Shown one piece after another: positions 20,880 through 32,364 of a DNA stretch of 64,000 bases. This DNA is from Bradysia coprophila (lineage: Eukaryota; Arthropoda; Insecta; Diptera; Sciaridae). The number at the start of each line of letters is the position of its first letter. The stretch's first letter is position 1. The position numbers and the translations under genes were made by a program. The stretch spans positions 12,928,001 through 12,992,000 of the forward strand of contig NW_023503493.1 of the NCBI RefSeq assembly GCF_014529535.1. The letters are read 5' to 3'. The notes below the pieces were generated by a model that searched no databases, had not been told where the DNA came from, and saw only the letters and a program-made list of their open reading frames with translations.

Positions 20880-23430
20880 CAATACCTATAGAGTATACGT
20901 TCATTGACAAAAATAGCTCAGGATGTTTGGGATGCCTGTTAATAACAAAATTACACCAAAATTCTTATAATTCGATGTTTTACCCATTCCCTCTCAGCGC
21001 TAGAACCTGAGGATTTTACGTGTTTTACCGGATTTCTTTTCGATCTTTACTGGATTTTTGTCATTCTTCAGGTTACTACCGATCAGACCCTAACACTTTA
21101 TCATTCTCTATTGGTCTATTAACTCCAGAGTCCTAGAAATCTGAACTGAAATGTTTTTCTTTGGGGATCATCTAAATTTTTCGGACTTTAGTGATGGTTG
21201 AGGTAGCGGCGTGTAGAAAAGTAAACGTTTTCGATGATTTTTTTACCAGCTTACTTGTGGGATTTTGGCATATTCTTTGAATTCTGACTCTTCTGGACTG
21301 TTTGTTATAAAGCGTCGGTTTTGGTAACGTGAATCTGGAGGAGCTCTTACTGGATAGCAAACATGTTTTACAATCTTGATGCTTTCTACCTACCTCTTCA
21401 ACGATTCATAAACTACAATAATGTAAATCCGTTCCACATATTCCACACACTAAATCCAAAAAGCGCCTTACAAAGACACTTTTTCAATTTTCCGTTATTT
21501 CCCTCCATTGTACTTTAAAACCATAAAAACGGAAGAATGAAAAAAGGGAGTCGAAAGGGAATCTCAACAGCAAACAGAGGCTTGCTGTAAACTTAATTCG
21601 TTGATTTTTTTTTTCTTCTTTTAATATTGGTTCTTGTATCCAACACAAGAAATTATATTCAATTCAATTATATGCAAATATTTTCGCAAAAATAATACCG
21701 TCGCTCTACATAGTGAAATGGGGATGCAAGTACTTAGAAATTCATTTTCCTTGTTTTCTTCAATGGTAAACAGATGTTCATGTTAATATAATATGCGCTA
21801 TGTGTGGATATGATCGTGAGAGTCACGATTCATAAAATAAAGTTGCTCTTCGTCTTCGTGGCTCAAAAAAAAATCTTTTTTTTTATTCTAAAATCAAATA
21901 TATATGTAGTACACACTCGTACCGCATTTTTTATGTCATACCATGGTCTATAATATGTATATTTAATATTATGCATGGCAAAGTTTCGGTACTACGTTCA
22001 AACGAACATAAACCATAGACAAGAGAAGAGGAACAGTCAAAAACAGGAAATGAATTTTCCCTTAGCTTCGGAAAAACATATGCTACGCTGCATATAGATG
22101 AAAAATCATTTTATTTTTCATTTTTATTTTCAGATTTTTGATTTTCTTGGAACGAAAAGCCTATTAGAAAAACATTTTTTTTCCTGCGCCATATAAAATA
22201 TTATTTTTTTTTCTTATGCGAGCGGCGTAAGTAGAGGATGGGAATGAACGAATTGTGGTTAGCATATTTAATCAAATGTGAAAAGATGGTAATTTGGTAT
22301 GTTTGAGAATTGTGACTTTGATTGAGCAAAATAAAAAAATAAATGGAAAAGGAACGTTTCCCTTCTATCATTCTCTCTCGCTCTCTCTTCGCTTCAATTA
22401 TGATTGAGTTACATTTCTGCCTTGGGGACGCACTTAAAGCTCTTTCGAATAAAAGTTAAATAGCCCCGTTGTATTGCCAGCCCCAGTATACATTTGGTGA
22501 AATAAAAGTTTGTTTTTCGTTAATAGGAATATTGTATGGATGGGTGGAATACGGTTGTTAACAAGAAATAACACATTACCAAGCGACTCCATCAAAAAAA
22601 TCGCGGATTTAATTTAAATGTTTTTCGCCATTTTATTGATATTTTCTGGAAATTTAATTCTCTTTTTCGTAAATTTTAAATGATTGTTTGTAAGGCTTCG
22701 GTACTAAAACGAGAATCGTTATTCGTTAACCCTGGATGGTGAATCCATTTCAGCTTATTTTTCATTTACCGGTAAAAGGTAGAGACCGGTAAATGTGAAA
22801 AATATTACCGATAACAGAACCTCTAATGGGTTTTTCATGTAGATGGGTGGAAACCCGGTATTTTAGTGAGTTTTGAAATTAATATTTTCGTTAATTAGTG
22901 CTAGGTGAGGATCTCTTTCAACAAACCAAACTGAATAATCTTCTAAATGAAAAAGCTTAAATTTGTCAACAACGCACCGACGAATCACAAAACTTATGTG
23001 AAATTGAGATCTTAGAGATACTAACATCCAGTGCCAAAATCCTCAACTTTCTATGCGGCCATTTGATGTCGTTTTTTCTCGCACTACAAATGAGTGCCAG
23101 AAAACTCCGCTTTGCCTCATCTACTTGCGACGAAAATTCCTTAATATCGACTGTGTCTTGATTTTCGGAAACTAGACTAGACTAACAACCGAATCAATCA
23201 ATTTTTGTGGAACGAACCTTACAAATATTCACCAAAAATAAATCCCTTTCGCTGGAGAAATATTTTTTCAGGAAGTGTTTCGTCAATGTCGCAGAAGCCT
23301 TTTTACCCCACTGGTAGTCTTTCAATATTGTCTTCAAAGAGCTTCTTTTTTAGGTTCTTACATAAGTTTGCTAAAACAATAAGGCATTGTGATGAGGCCA
23401 ACACAATAAAACTTCTGTCAAAGCCAAAAC
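20880..23430. other. Gene-free AT-rich region
   Basis: I see no supported gene. TTTTCATTTACCGGT (22760) and ACCGGTAAATGTGAAAA (22786) form a short inverted repeat using the same ACCGGT core as the minisatellite at 23434. Confidence 0.4.
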
Positions 23431-23433
23431 GTT

Positions 23434-23698
23434 GTTGACCGATTTTTACCGGTAAATACGGTTGACCGGTTTTTACCGGTAAATACGGTTGACCAGTTTT
23501 TACCGGTAAATACGGTTGGCCGGTTTTTACCGGTAAATACTGTTGACCGGTTTTTACCGGTAAATATGGTTGACAGGTTTTTACCGGTAAATATGGTTGA
23601 CAGGTTTTTACCGGTAAATATGGTTGACCGGTTTTCATTGACAGGTTTTTATCTGCAAATGAGGTTGACTGGTTTTAACATGTAAATGCAGTTGACCG
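23434..23698. repeat. 27-bp minisatellite (ACCGGTTTTTACCGGT core)
   Basis: About ten units of GTTGACCGGTTTTTACCGG + TAAATACG run head to tail. The first eight or so are nearly identical and the last two are worn. Each unit contains an ACCGGT-T4-ACCGGT direct pair of palindromic hexamers. Because 27 is a multiple of three, a minus-strand frame stays open across it (LPVKTGQPY repeated); that is a by-product and not evidence of a gene. Confidence 0.9.
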
Positions 23699-24005
23699 AT
23701 TAGACACTATTTCAAATTCGAATAGGGCTGCTCATTGAGCTGTTTTTTGTCCATCTCTATACTTATATTCAGTCAGACCTATCCGATGGTAAGTTTGGAT
23801 TGCTTCCTATTCTTCCAGTATCCTTAAAATATGTCAATGAAACACGCTGATACCAACAAGAATTTATCATATAAAAAGCTGTATACACACAAAGACGAAC
23901 CCGTTAGCACTTTTAACATGTTACATAACAATAAGAAACACCAAAATTTTACTCCTTCTATAAACGGAAGCGAAAAAAGTTACACAAAATGTCGGTACAC
24001 CGTCT

Positions 24006-27000
24006 TCAATCAATTTCTAAGCTCTGCATTTTAAGCGATTTAACTTCGTTTATCTTTAAATTATCGCTGGCATTCTTAGCGTTATTGTTTCGTTGATCCT
24101 CTTCAGCAACAAAATAGTCACGCAAATCATCCAATTCCTTGCGAAAATTTGTATGCATTTCAGCTACGGTTGGCAAATCTCCACCAAAATCGGATGGCAA
24201 ACACTGCTTCGGTATCCAATTTTTATAAAATTCATCGTAGTCGATGTCGGATGTGTAGGTATACAGCTGAAAGTTATTGTGACAACAAAAGCGATAAAAA
24301 GAAATTTTTATAGGAACGCAATTTCAAACAGAACAGAACATACACATTTGAATATTTCAGCTCGCATGAACGGTTTGACCATCGCTAAAATTTTACCAAA
24401 AAATGACACCACATTAAGGATGTGAATTTGGCATAGACGGGCCGGTAGGCCTTCTTGAAGATAGTAGAAGAATTTCTTAATGCTGCTGATCCTAACCCGT
24501 GTCAGATGGCTGAGGCGCACGTCTCTCATATCAAATAAAAATATTATTCCGGGTGCCGGTCCATACTTGTAAAGACATGCATCTGTGTAAAATGGGAATA
24601 AATGTAACAAAGTTTGATGAACAAACTTTAAATTGTATGCGTCTTTAATGCCTAGCTAACACCCAATTAGTTCAAACAAGTTGTCTTAGTTTTCCTCATC
24701 ATCTGTCGAATAATTTTTACAAAAAAAAAATTGGATTTTATCTCTAGCAATATCATTCATCTTAGAAATTATACTACAAAGACTACGTCATATTTTTCTC
24801 GTAGAAATTTTGTTGGGATATCACTCGTTTTGGAAGTTTTAGGTCAACAATTTGACGAAAATCGAAAATTTGACGAAATTTAAAAAAACACGACGAAATT
24901 TCACGAATTTTAACAAAATTCGAAAATTTGACAAAAATAGAAAATTTGACGAAATTCGAAAATTTGACGAAAATCAAAAATTTGAAGAAAATTGAAAATT
25001 TGAGGAAAATTGAAAATTTGAGGAAAATTGAAAATTTGAGGAAAATTGAAAATTTGAGGAAAATTGAAAATTTGAGGAAAATTGAAAATTTGACGAAAAT
25101 TGAAAATTTGGTGAAAATCAGCTATGCAATCGATACAGTCGAAGAAAAATAAGAAACTGGCAATACAATCCAATCAATGCTATTTATCCCACATGTATTA
25201 CCAATGTTACGATATTTACGTATGTATATGTACTATAACTTGTAAATCGCATGTGGATTATATAACATCGTTTGGATTGTATTCGTTGAAAAAACGTAAA
25301 TCTATTTTTCTTCGACTGTAATGATGAATGAAACTTAAGTTCTAATGGCCTGAATAAGGTTCCTGCAAAGTTTCATGGAGATTGGCTGCGGATTTTTCGA
25401 GATCGCCCATCGATAGATAGACAGATAGAAACATACAGAGTAAGTTGAAAGATTTTGATTGTTTGGAGAATGCCATTTTTCATGTATTTGTACTGAAAAT
25501 AGTGAAAATGACGACTTGGAAAAAGCAATATCTCCGGTTCCCGAGCACTTTGGTAGGCGTGTGATAGCTCGTTTTCTTTGTATTTCAAGTGAAAATATTT
25601 AAAAAATAATTTAGTTAAGATATTGGACATTTTGGCGAAAGTAGAATTCTCGCCTATACATAGCGGCAACTAGTCTCAAAAAAATTTCTTCGTTCTTTTT
25701 TTTGGGGGTTAGACTGCGTCAAGTCCTCCGCTATCGCTCCGCACATGATAAACACGATTTTATGGCCAATACCAAGTTCAGGGTGAGCCACTAGATATCT
25801 CGCTTAAATGTAGGCTTCACAAATTCATGACATTTCGGCTACGTAAACGAGTAGCACACAATCAAAAACATCTCAATTACCCATATAATCAAACTTAAGT
25901 GCAACTTAGGACAATTCAGATGCGATATAATTACGAATTTGAATTCGTTACTATATTCAACATCCCTTTTACCCAATCAATTTCGAAATAAAATAATAAA
26001 TGCTCTGATGTGTGTTGTACGGTTTTTAGAAGAGCAATATGCAGGCGCTCTTCATCTGCTGTTCCGTAAATAATGCTTCTTTGTATTCCAAGTCGTATTT
26101 ATATTTCTGAAAACAACGTTTCAATTGAAAAATCCCCACAATTCAATTCAAAGGAGCATTCGTATACTATCACTCATCAGGTATTATTTATTATTAAAAA
26201 TCTTCAATATGATCAACAAGAGTGCTGTTGTAGTTGGTTCAACAATTTCCACGGAATAAACACTCAACCTTACGATAAAATATAAAACGGTTTCTGTACG
26301 AAAACGAGTACCAGGTATTGATTCTATGTACGATAGGGAGTCACATATTTTATCGTATATCCATTGCATAACATCATAATCTACATGTATGCCGCCCGTT
26401 TCGCTAATAAAAATGCTAGGATATGCATACAATAATATTTTTTTGCACCAAACACATTCTCATTCCATGGTTTATGGCAGAATTGTCGTTACGTATTGTT
26501 GGGTTACATAGAAAATAATATAAGCCCCGCAGAAAAATGCATTTGACAAACAACAAAAAAGGCACAAAAAACAACAAAAAAAAACGGAAAACAAAAATAA
26601 AATTAAAACAATTCGAAGTTTTGTTGCCATTCAACATTATTTGAATTTATAAAATCGTTCACCTAAATGCTTGCTTTATATACATTGGAATAATGCGATA
26701 CCTACACCGCCGTCCACCGTCTCCTATAAAATATATATGCTGTGTATTTATCCACATGCCGTACATATAGATATAATGGAATATTTAATCAAATTCAATG
26801 CGATCATAAAAATATTATACTTTTTTTGAATTAAAAAACGATTTCACGAAATAGTCCAAATATTCGAGCCAAAACGGCAGGGCCGTAGCGAACGGCTGGC
26901 TGGCACGAGTTGATGTGATTGAAAATAATTAAAATATAACTAAAAACAGAGCATTCATCAATATGGTCGCAGTTTTCTTCAACTGATCTCGCCATCACAC

Positions 27001-29343
27001 GTCAAAATGATAGAAATCGAACACAAATCGTAAACTGAGCTTTTAGAACTCAATTTATTTTTTCTTTCAATTTAACTGGTCAAAGCTGACTTCAGAGTTT
27101 TCTATCCGCCTTCGGTACGCAAGACTAGTTTTACTGAGGCTGAATGTGAAAAGGTGGTCCGGATGGGTTTATTGGAAACCCAGGGTTGAGTAGTTGTGGA
27201 TATGATAGAGTTTAGAGTGACTGAGTTAATTTAGCGCCTAAAGATGAAAAATGATTTAAGAACACAATTTTGCTGTAAAGGGTCAGAAGTACATTTTAAC
27301 TGAGATGAACACATCAAAACGGCCTGCTGAAGTAAAAGCATGTAGCCTTTAAATTGAACGGACAGCTGGACTGGCAAAAATGTGAACATAAACGACAAAT
27401 AATAGATTTTGAATTGAGTTGCAAATTTCCTATCGATAATATCGCATCGGAAACGGCTTAAAGTTCACTGAAGCTTGTTATGCTCCTGAGTATCCTGGAA
27501 GTAGTTAACATATATACTTTAAAGTGGGGGGGGGGACATGGTTTGAGTCTGTGCTAAAAAAGCTTTAAAAAAGAGTATTAGCTTACGTCGAGGCAGTTGA
27601 GGAAGGAAACATATAACTACAGAACATTTCGTCGTAAGTCATGTTAAACCTATCACTGCTCCTTATTAAACATAAAATCCCATGTACAGTTATTACAGTT
27701 CTTACAGTTATTATGCAGTTATTCTGTTTTCAACAACGACGACAAAAACATATAAAAACATATAGCTTCGTCTTAAAAGCAAACAAAATGTTAAAACAAG
27801 TGAAGTCATAGATTCTTATTAAAATCTGCCGAAGATACTGAAGACACTGTTCGTACCATTATCAGAGGAAATATTTGGAGATTGATGTTATCAGAGAAGC
27901 TTTGCATTTATTACGTTAGGACAGGAGGAAGCAGTGCTATGCTTAAGACCAAATCAAGTAGTAGATTCCATACATGTTCATCAAATGATATGTCTGTGAA
28001 AGATTTTAAAAATATTTCCTGCAGCATGGATTTACATATTCACAAGCACTAGATATTATACGCAGTCTAGCTACTACCCTGTCGGCTTATATATTCCAAT
28101 GATACGCTCCGCGGGATGTAGAGCTTCGATAACGTTTATTGAACATAATGTAGTTGGTAGTAATGGTTTGTATTCGGTGCAATACACCAGAAGTGTGCTG
28201 AATTTGTTTTGATAAAATCAGTGACATTTTTTTATTCTGTATGGGTGGCTCTCATCTGTTATCGACAAAGACTTCAGGAATAATGAATAACGATAAACTC
28301 GGGGTGATGAGAACCAACGTATCAAAAATCAGGTGCAAACACATGAAGTAAATGACTTGAAAAACAATCTTTTGAAAATACTTAGATCAAAATGATGTAA
28401 TAGATTCGATAGTGTAAAGGTGCTCATATGCTTACCCTCTGTGAAAGGTTAACTCTCATAAACAATTGAAACTCTAACTACATTCTACAAAATCAATAAA
28501 AATTCGTTAATTATACACGATGCAAATCTTTACCTAACTAAACGTCGTCGCATCATATACACCGCATTGTGAAACCCATTCCATTCATATCAACTGGGAA
28601 CATTTCTGAAATCTACGGAATGTACAAATTTTTGTACTGTAAATATCATGTCACAGTGACGATCATCATATTTATTGAGGTCATGTGAATGTGAAGGGAT
28701 TGATTAAAATGGATATTATATACCCTACCACCACGATTGAACGGACAAGCCAATTTCCCTTTTTATTGATTCTGTTTGTTTGTTAAATGTTTTTTTTTTG
28801 CCATATTTACCAATCGACATGAAAAACGTTTTGATAGCGTTGTCGAAGCAATAATTCGATGCAGTGGAATTCGACAAACGATGAAATATCACAGGAAAAC
28901 CGCTTGGTGTCGGTGGTAAATAAAAGTAGTCTCTGCACAAAAAAAAAACGGAAAATAATGAAATTAATGAAAAATCAACAAAATTTATTTGAAAATAATT
29001 TTTAATTTACTGATTATTCAGGCACTGTTGAATTTCATCCGTGCGTGGATCACGATTTTCGAAGTGTTCGGGCGATGTTTGCCGCGTACGATAGTAAATT
29101 GACATAACACTTTTTGTTTCATCCAAGCTGTCGCAGGCATCAAGGAAAAGAGCTATCTGATAAGTTTGTTTTTGAGTTAACAATTCTTTTGAGAAGATAA
29201 TTTTAAAATTAACTCACCAGCTTATCGGATATATTGTCTGGTACGTGCGGTATTTTAGATTCTCGAATTGCAACAATATTTTCTTTTGAAATGTTTTGTC
29301 TTTTGATAGCATCAGCCAAGTCGAAACCTAATTCATATGCCAT
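24006..29343 (-). CDS. CRAL-TRIO lipid-binding protein (alpha-tocopherol-transfer-protein-like)
   Basis: CRAL-TRIO proteins of this size are soluble carriers of small lipids such as tocopherol or retinoids. Five exons: 29218-29343, 29011-29156, 28811-28932, 24344-24582 and 24006-24266, all GT-AG and in phase, giving 297 residues. ATG 29343 starts MAYELGFDL. Residues 1-90 form the helical CRAL-TRIO N-terminal part (KLIALFLDACDSLDETKS across the first junction). The lipid-binding domain starts about residue 95 with LPPTPSGFPVIFHRL and includes PGIIFLFDMRDVRLSHL. It ends near the family's Y-G-G site, here FGGDLP after QCLPSD. The C-terminus is a charged helix ending LEID. Intron 3 (24583-28810) is 4.2 kb and carries minisatellites, while introns 1, 2 and 4 are about 60-80 bp. 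The + strand gene at 54135 has the same length and ending. The ligand is unknown. Confidence 0.88.
24845..25118. repeat. 18-bp minisatellite inside the CRAL-TRIO intron 3
   Basis: Units of GAAAATTTGAGGAAAATT and variants (GACGAAAATC, GACAAAAATA) repeat about 15 times. The most regular block is 24990-25100. Frames remain open on both strands because the unit is 18 bp; I regard these as non-coding. Confidence 0.9.
25120..28810. other. Remainder of CRAL-TRIO intron 3
   Basis: AT-rich intronic sequence. A minus-strand frame at 26184-26432 and others have no recognisable similarity or splice context. I see no nested gene. Confidence 0.4.
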
Positions 29344-29460
29344 TGCAAGATTCTTAAAAATAGAAGAGAAAGAGAAATTCAATTTACTGTAAATAAATTT
29401 TCATATGAAAATTGTGTATTGCATCAATGACCCAATATCATACTAATATATAACAGTATG

Positions 29461-29795
29461 TACATTGGATGCTGCGGAAGTAATTCATTACATGAGGTCA
29501 GTTTTGTACTAAAAACAAACTCACAAACGTTTTTTTCGAGCAGCAAGCTGCTGTAACTGTCCTTTCAATAGAGTTTGCATATCCGAGCCGAAGGCAAGTT
29601 GATGAAAAACACACGAGTTTATGCTAGTATCATAAAATTGTTTCCTATTGAATGAATTTAACTTAGTGCGACACCTGACTTTCACGAAAGAATTCATGAA
29701 AAAAAAGCAAAAATATTTGTCATGTAATCGATCATTTGCGCAGGGTGCAAATTGCTATGTAATAGTCAACTTTCGCATCGGGCATGCGGTAAAAT
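29461..29795. repeat. Composite dispersed repeat, copy 1 (partner at 49291-49638)
   Basis: Begins TACATTGGATGCTGCGGAAG and continues TAATTCATTACATGAGGT. It ends TCAACTTTCGCATCGGGCA...GGTAAAA. The same blocks occur in the same order at 49291-49638. The internal inverted repeats are worn here, so this is the older or more decayed copy. It lies just upstream of the CRAL-TRIO start codon at 29343. Confidence 0.65.
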
Positions 29796-29799
29796 AATA

Positions 29800-31230
29800 G
29801 TATGTTTAGTAAAGTTGGTGTCACCCGCCGATACACGAGGGTAATTGCGAATTAGCGTTACCTTCAATGTTTATTTGCTTTTATTGTCAGGTAAATATCA
29901 GAACTTATGACACTATTAGAATGATGTAGAAATATTTAGAAATTGGAAAATTCAATCACCAATCAGTTTATGAGTTTTATTTCCAAGTAAACCGGCTAAG
30001 TCTGTGGAGTCAACTCATAATTTCGTAGCTCAAAAAGACTTTGTCTTCTCTAAATAGAACATTAAATTGATAGAAATTTCAACCACAAATGTGAACAACA
30101 TTTTTGTAAAATCACATTACACCATGATAACAGTGTCGAATGTTAAATGAATCTTTAATGAATTATACCGAAAGCGTTAATTTCTGAAATTACGAAACTC
30201 AAGGTTAAATCCATTAAATGTACGTGATTAGACGCGGTCTTTTGTTTTTAACAAAATATACAAAATATCAGTTGTATGGAATTTTCAAGAGAAGTGTGGT
30301 TAGTTAACGCTATTTGAAACTACAGCGGCAACTGCTCAAACAAATGTAACGAACTTCCAATGATGTCAAGCGATCTATGTCTAATTTTATCGAAGACAGC
30401 CCGTTATACAATTTTCAGTTGTTAACATTTCAAGCGATAAAAGTTGATCCGAATCCGAGACGAAGCAGAGGAAAAATGACTTTTTATTATTATCCCGAGT
30501 TACATATACAACATGCAGCCTTACACAACAATACAAAGCAAGAAATACTTGACAACTACAGTGGATTTAAAATTTTTTGTTCAGAAATACTAACTCCATC
30601 AAAGTATAAAATATGTTTGAATTATATACGCGAAAAAACGTCGAAACAATTAAATGCCGACACGTTGGAATTAGTCTGGTTTAGTTAAGATCTAACTCTC
30701 ATTGAAACAACTTTTTTTTCTGTGAAGCGTGAATTTTTCATTTTTTTTTTCAATTTGGTTTGCTTTTCAATTTTAATTCAATTTATCGGTAGCAGTGTTT
30801 GCAAACAGAAGAAAATCCACCGGTAAGACATGGCAGTTTTATTTTTAGAATTTAAAAAATTTATGAATAGAAATCCGTAATCCGTTAGAAATGCTCCAGT
30901 TAGGTTATCTGTCGCTAGGTGTTTATGAATGGGGCTTATAGCTTATTCAACAAAAACAAACTTGAAACAGGTTATGGTATGAGATGTTGACAACTCAATT
31001 CCGTAATGGTTAAGACTGATGTCGCGAAACCTTCAGGTGATTGGGGAACAAGAGTCCTCCGATTTATATGATAGCACGATTCATCATTCAATTCTAGAGA
31101 ATGCGTATCTTTAATTTTTTCGATTAATTTTGTATTGTTGATGTAAAGCGTTCCTAAGTGAAGGCATATCAGGGAACCTCAGGTAACGTCTATCAGGGAA
31201 AACTGTTTTCCGGCAATAACTCAGAAAAAT
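29800..31230. other. Mostly gene-free spacer
   Basis: Apart from the hypothetical frame at 30377-30688 I see no gene or repeat here. Confidence 0.35.
30377..30688 (+). CDS. Hypothetical 103-residue protein
   Basis: ATG 30377 to TAA 30686-30688. The residue mix is protein-like: an acidic start, a basic PNPRRSRGK patch near residue 28, an aromatic FYYYPELHIQ strand and a charged C-terminal helix ending LELVWFS. There is no signal peptide, membrane segment or known motif. A long frame is unexpected by chance in DNA this AT-rich, but there is no paralogue, splice evidence or promoter. I do not recognise it. Confidence 0.3.
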   Translation: MSNFIEDSPLYNFQLLTFQAIKVDPNPRRSRGKMTFYYYPELHIQHAALHNNTKQEILDNYSGFKIFCSEILTPSKYKICLNYIREKTSKQLNADTLELVWFS

Positions 31231-31254
31231 ATTTATTTAAAATTATTGTAATGG

Positions 31255-31465
31255 TGGACTAATGTAGGCCATAGAAAGACCAACGGGTGGAGTATACGCA
31301 CTGGTTGATGCAATGCATCAATGATGCATGTACATCCACGAGAGTTATGACCAAAAGTTTGGAGAGTCCGTCTTTCCTGCAATATTGATGCGCCGCGGAA
31401 CAGACTCTGTTCCAGCATAAGAGCCACCAGAAAGAAAGGAAAAATCTGCAATTTTGCAACAACTG
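31255..31465. repeat. Dispersed repeat shared with 6070-6365
   Basis: Carries GAGTATACGC, GTACATCCACGAGAGTTATG and GGAGAGTCCG, which are inverted at 6257-6335. It also carries TGTTCCAGCATAAGAGCC and AAATCTGCA, which are direct at 6070-6118. Confidence 0.6.
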
Positions 31466-31499
31466 AGATCTTTAGATGTGTCAAATCTCTTTTTAATAG

Positions 31500-32038
31500 C
31501 TAGATAGGGCCGAAACTTGATACTGAAATTGCTAACACTTGTTGTCCATACAGGACGTCAATGTGTAAGACTCTCTGTTCAGACGAATTTTGTCCGAATG
31601 TGCATGTGCACTATAGACTTCTACGATTTCAACTGATGAGACATCTTATTCAATCATTCAACTAAAATGAATTTGAGATGGGGTATATAAACATTCAAAG
31701 ACATTTATTTATATATTCGGTATGTTTACAAAGCTTGGATATTTTTCATCAGCAAATTGTATAAACAACGTCCATATTTTGATACATTCCGACGTTATAT
31801 TTGATTTGACGTCGAATCCATTTAATTTCAAAGTAAAAATGTTTTTAAGTTTTGCTTATTTGTTTGATTTTCTTCATATTTTTTTTATATATTTTGTTAC
31901 AACACAGCGAGCAATAGTATTTCTAAGTGAATAGTGTGTGCTTTCATCATTATTAAAATTCATATTATACTGCGAGACGATGACATCGTATATAAAAGAA
32001 AAACTAATGAAAAAAAATAATAGTCAAACAACTCTATA
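31500..32038. other. Gene-free spacer
   Basis: No supported gene. The 70-codon frame at 31722 is hydrophobic and AT-driven. Confidence 0.35.
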
Positions 32039-32041
32039 TTA

Positions 32042-32359
32042 GGGTGGGTCAAATCTGTGTGGATTTTGAAAACATCCTTCGAAACTTAAATGCTCATCAC
32101 TTTTTTATCACTTTTCGGATTCTGAACAAGGTACATCATTAAAATTCGGTTTGGAGGTGTCGCAACGAAGTCTGTCATTTTTTACCGCCATTTTGAAGTT
32201 CCTAAAGTTCAATCTCATTGCAAAGTCTCTAACCATAATTTTGTCGATGAACAGTGTTCTAGATTTCAGTTCAGAATCCCAAAAGACATCCAAAAAAATC
32301 GATGAAGTCACATGACGTTCTAATAAAAATGTGAATTTTCATGAAAAATTGACCCACCC
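32042..32359. mobile_element. MITE with GGGTGGGTCAA ends and TA duplication
   Basis: GGGTGGGTCAA at 32042-32052 and TTGACCCACCC at 32349-32359 are perfect inverted repeats. The flanking bases are TA on both sides (32040-32041, 32360-32361), as left by Tc1/mariner-type elements. The length is 318 bp and there is no transposase. Confidence 0.8.
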
Positions 32360-32364
32360 TAATT

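Noticed and set aside
23303..23638. 111-residue frame with LPVKTGQPY repeats, like a repeat protein
   Set aside because: The 27-bp minisatellite unit is a multiple of three, so open frames are automatic; there is no start context, signal or splice support.
23434..25118. CRISPR-like regular repeats
   Set aside because: Units abut without unique spacers and the DNA is clearly eukaryotic.
24910..25173. Repeat-protein frames on both strands
   Set aside because: Both arise from the 18-bp AT-rich minisatellite; simultaneous openness on two strands indicates low complexity.
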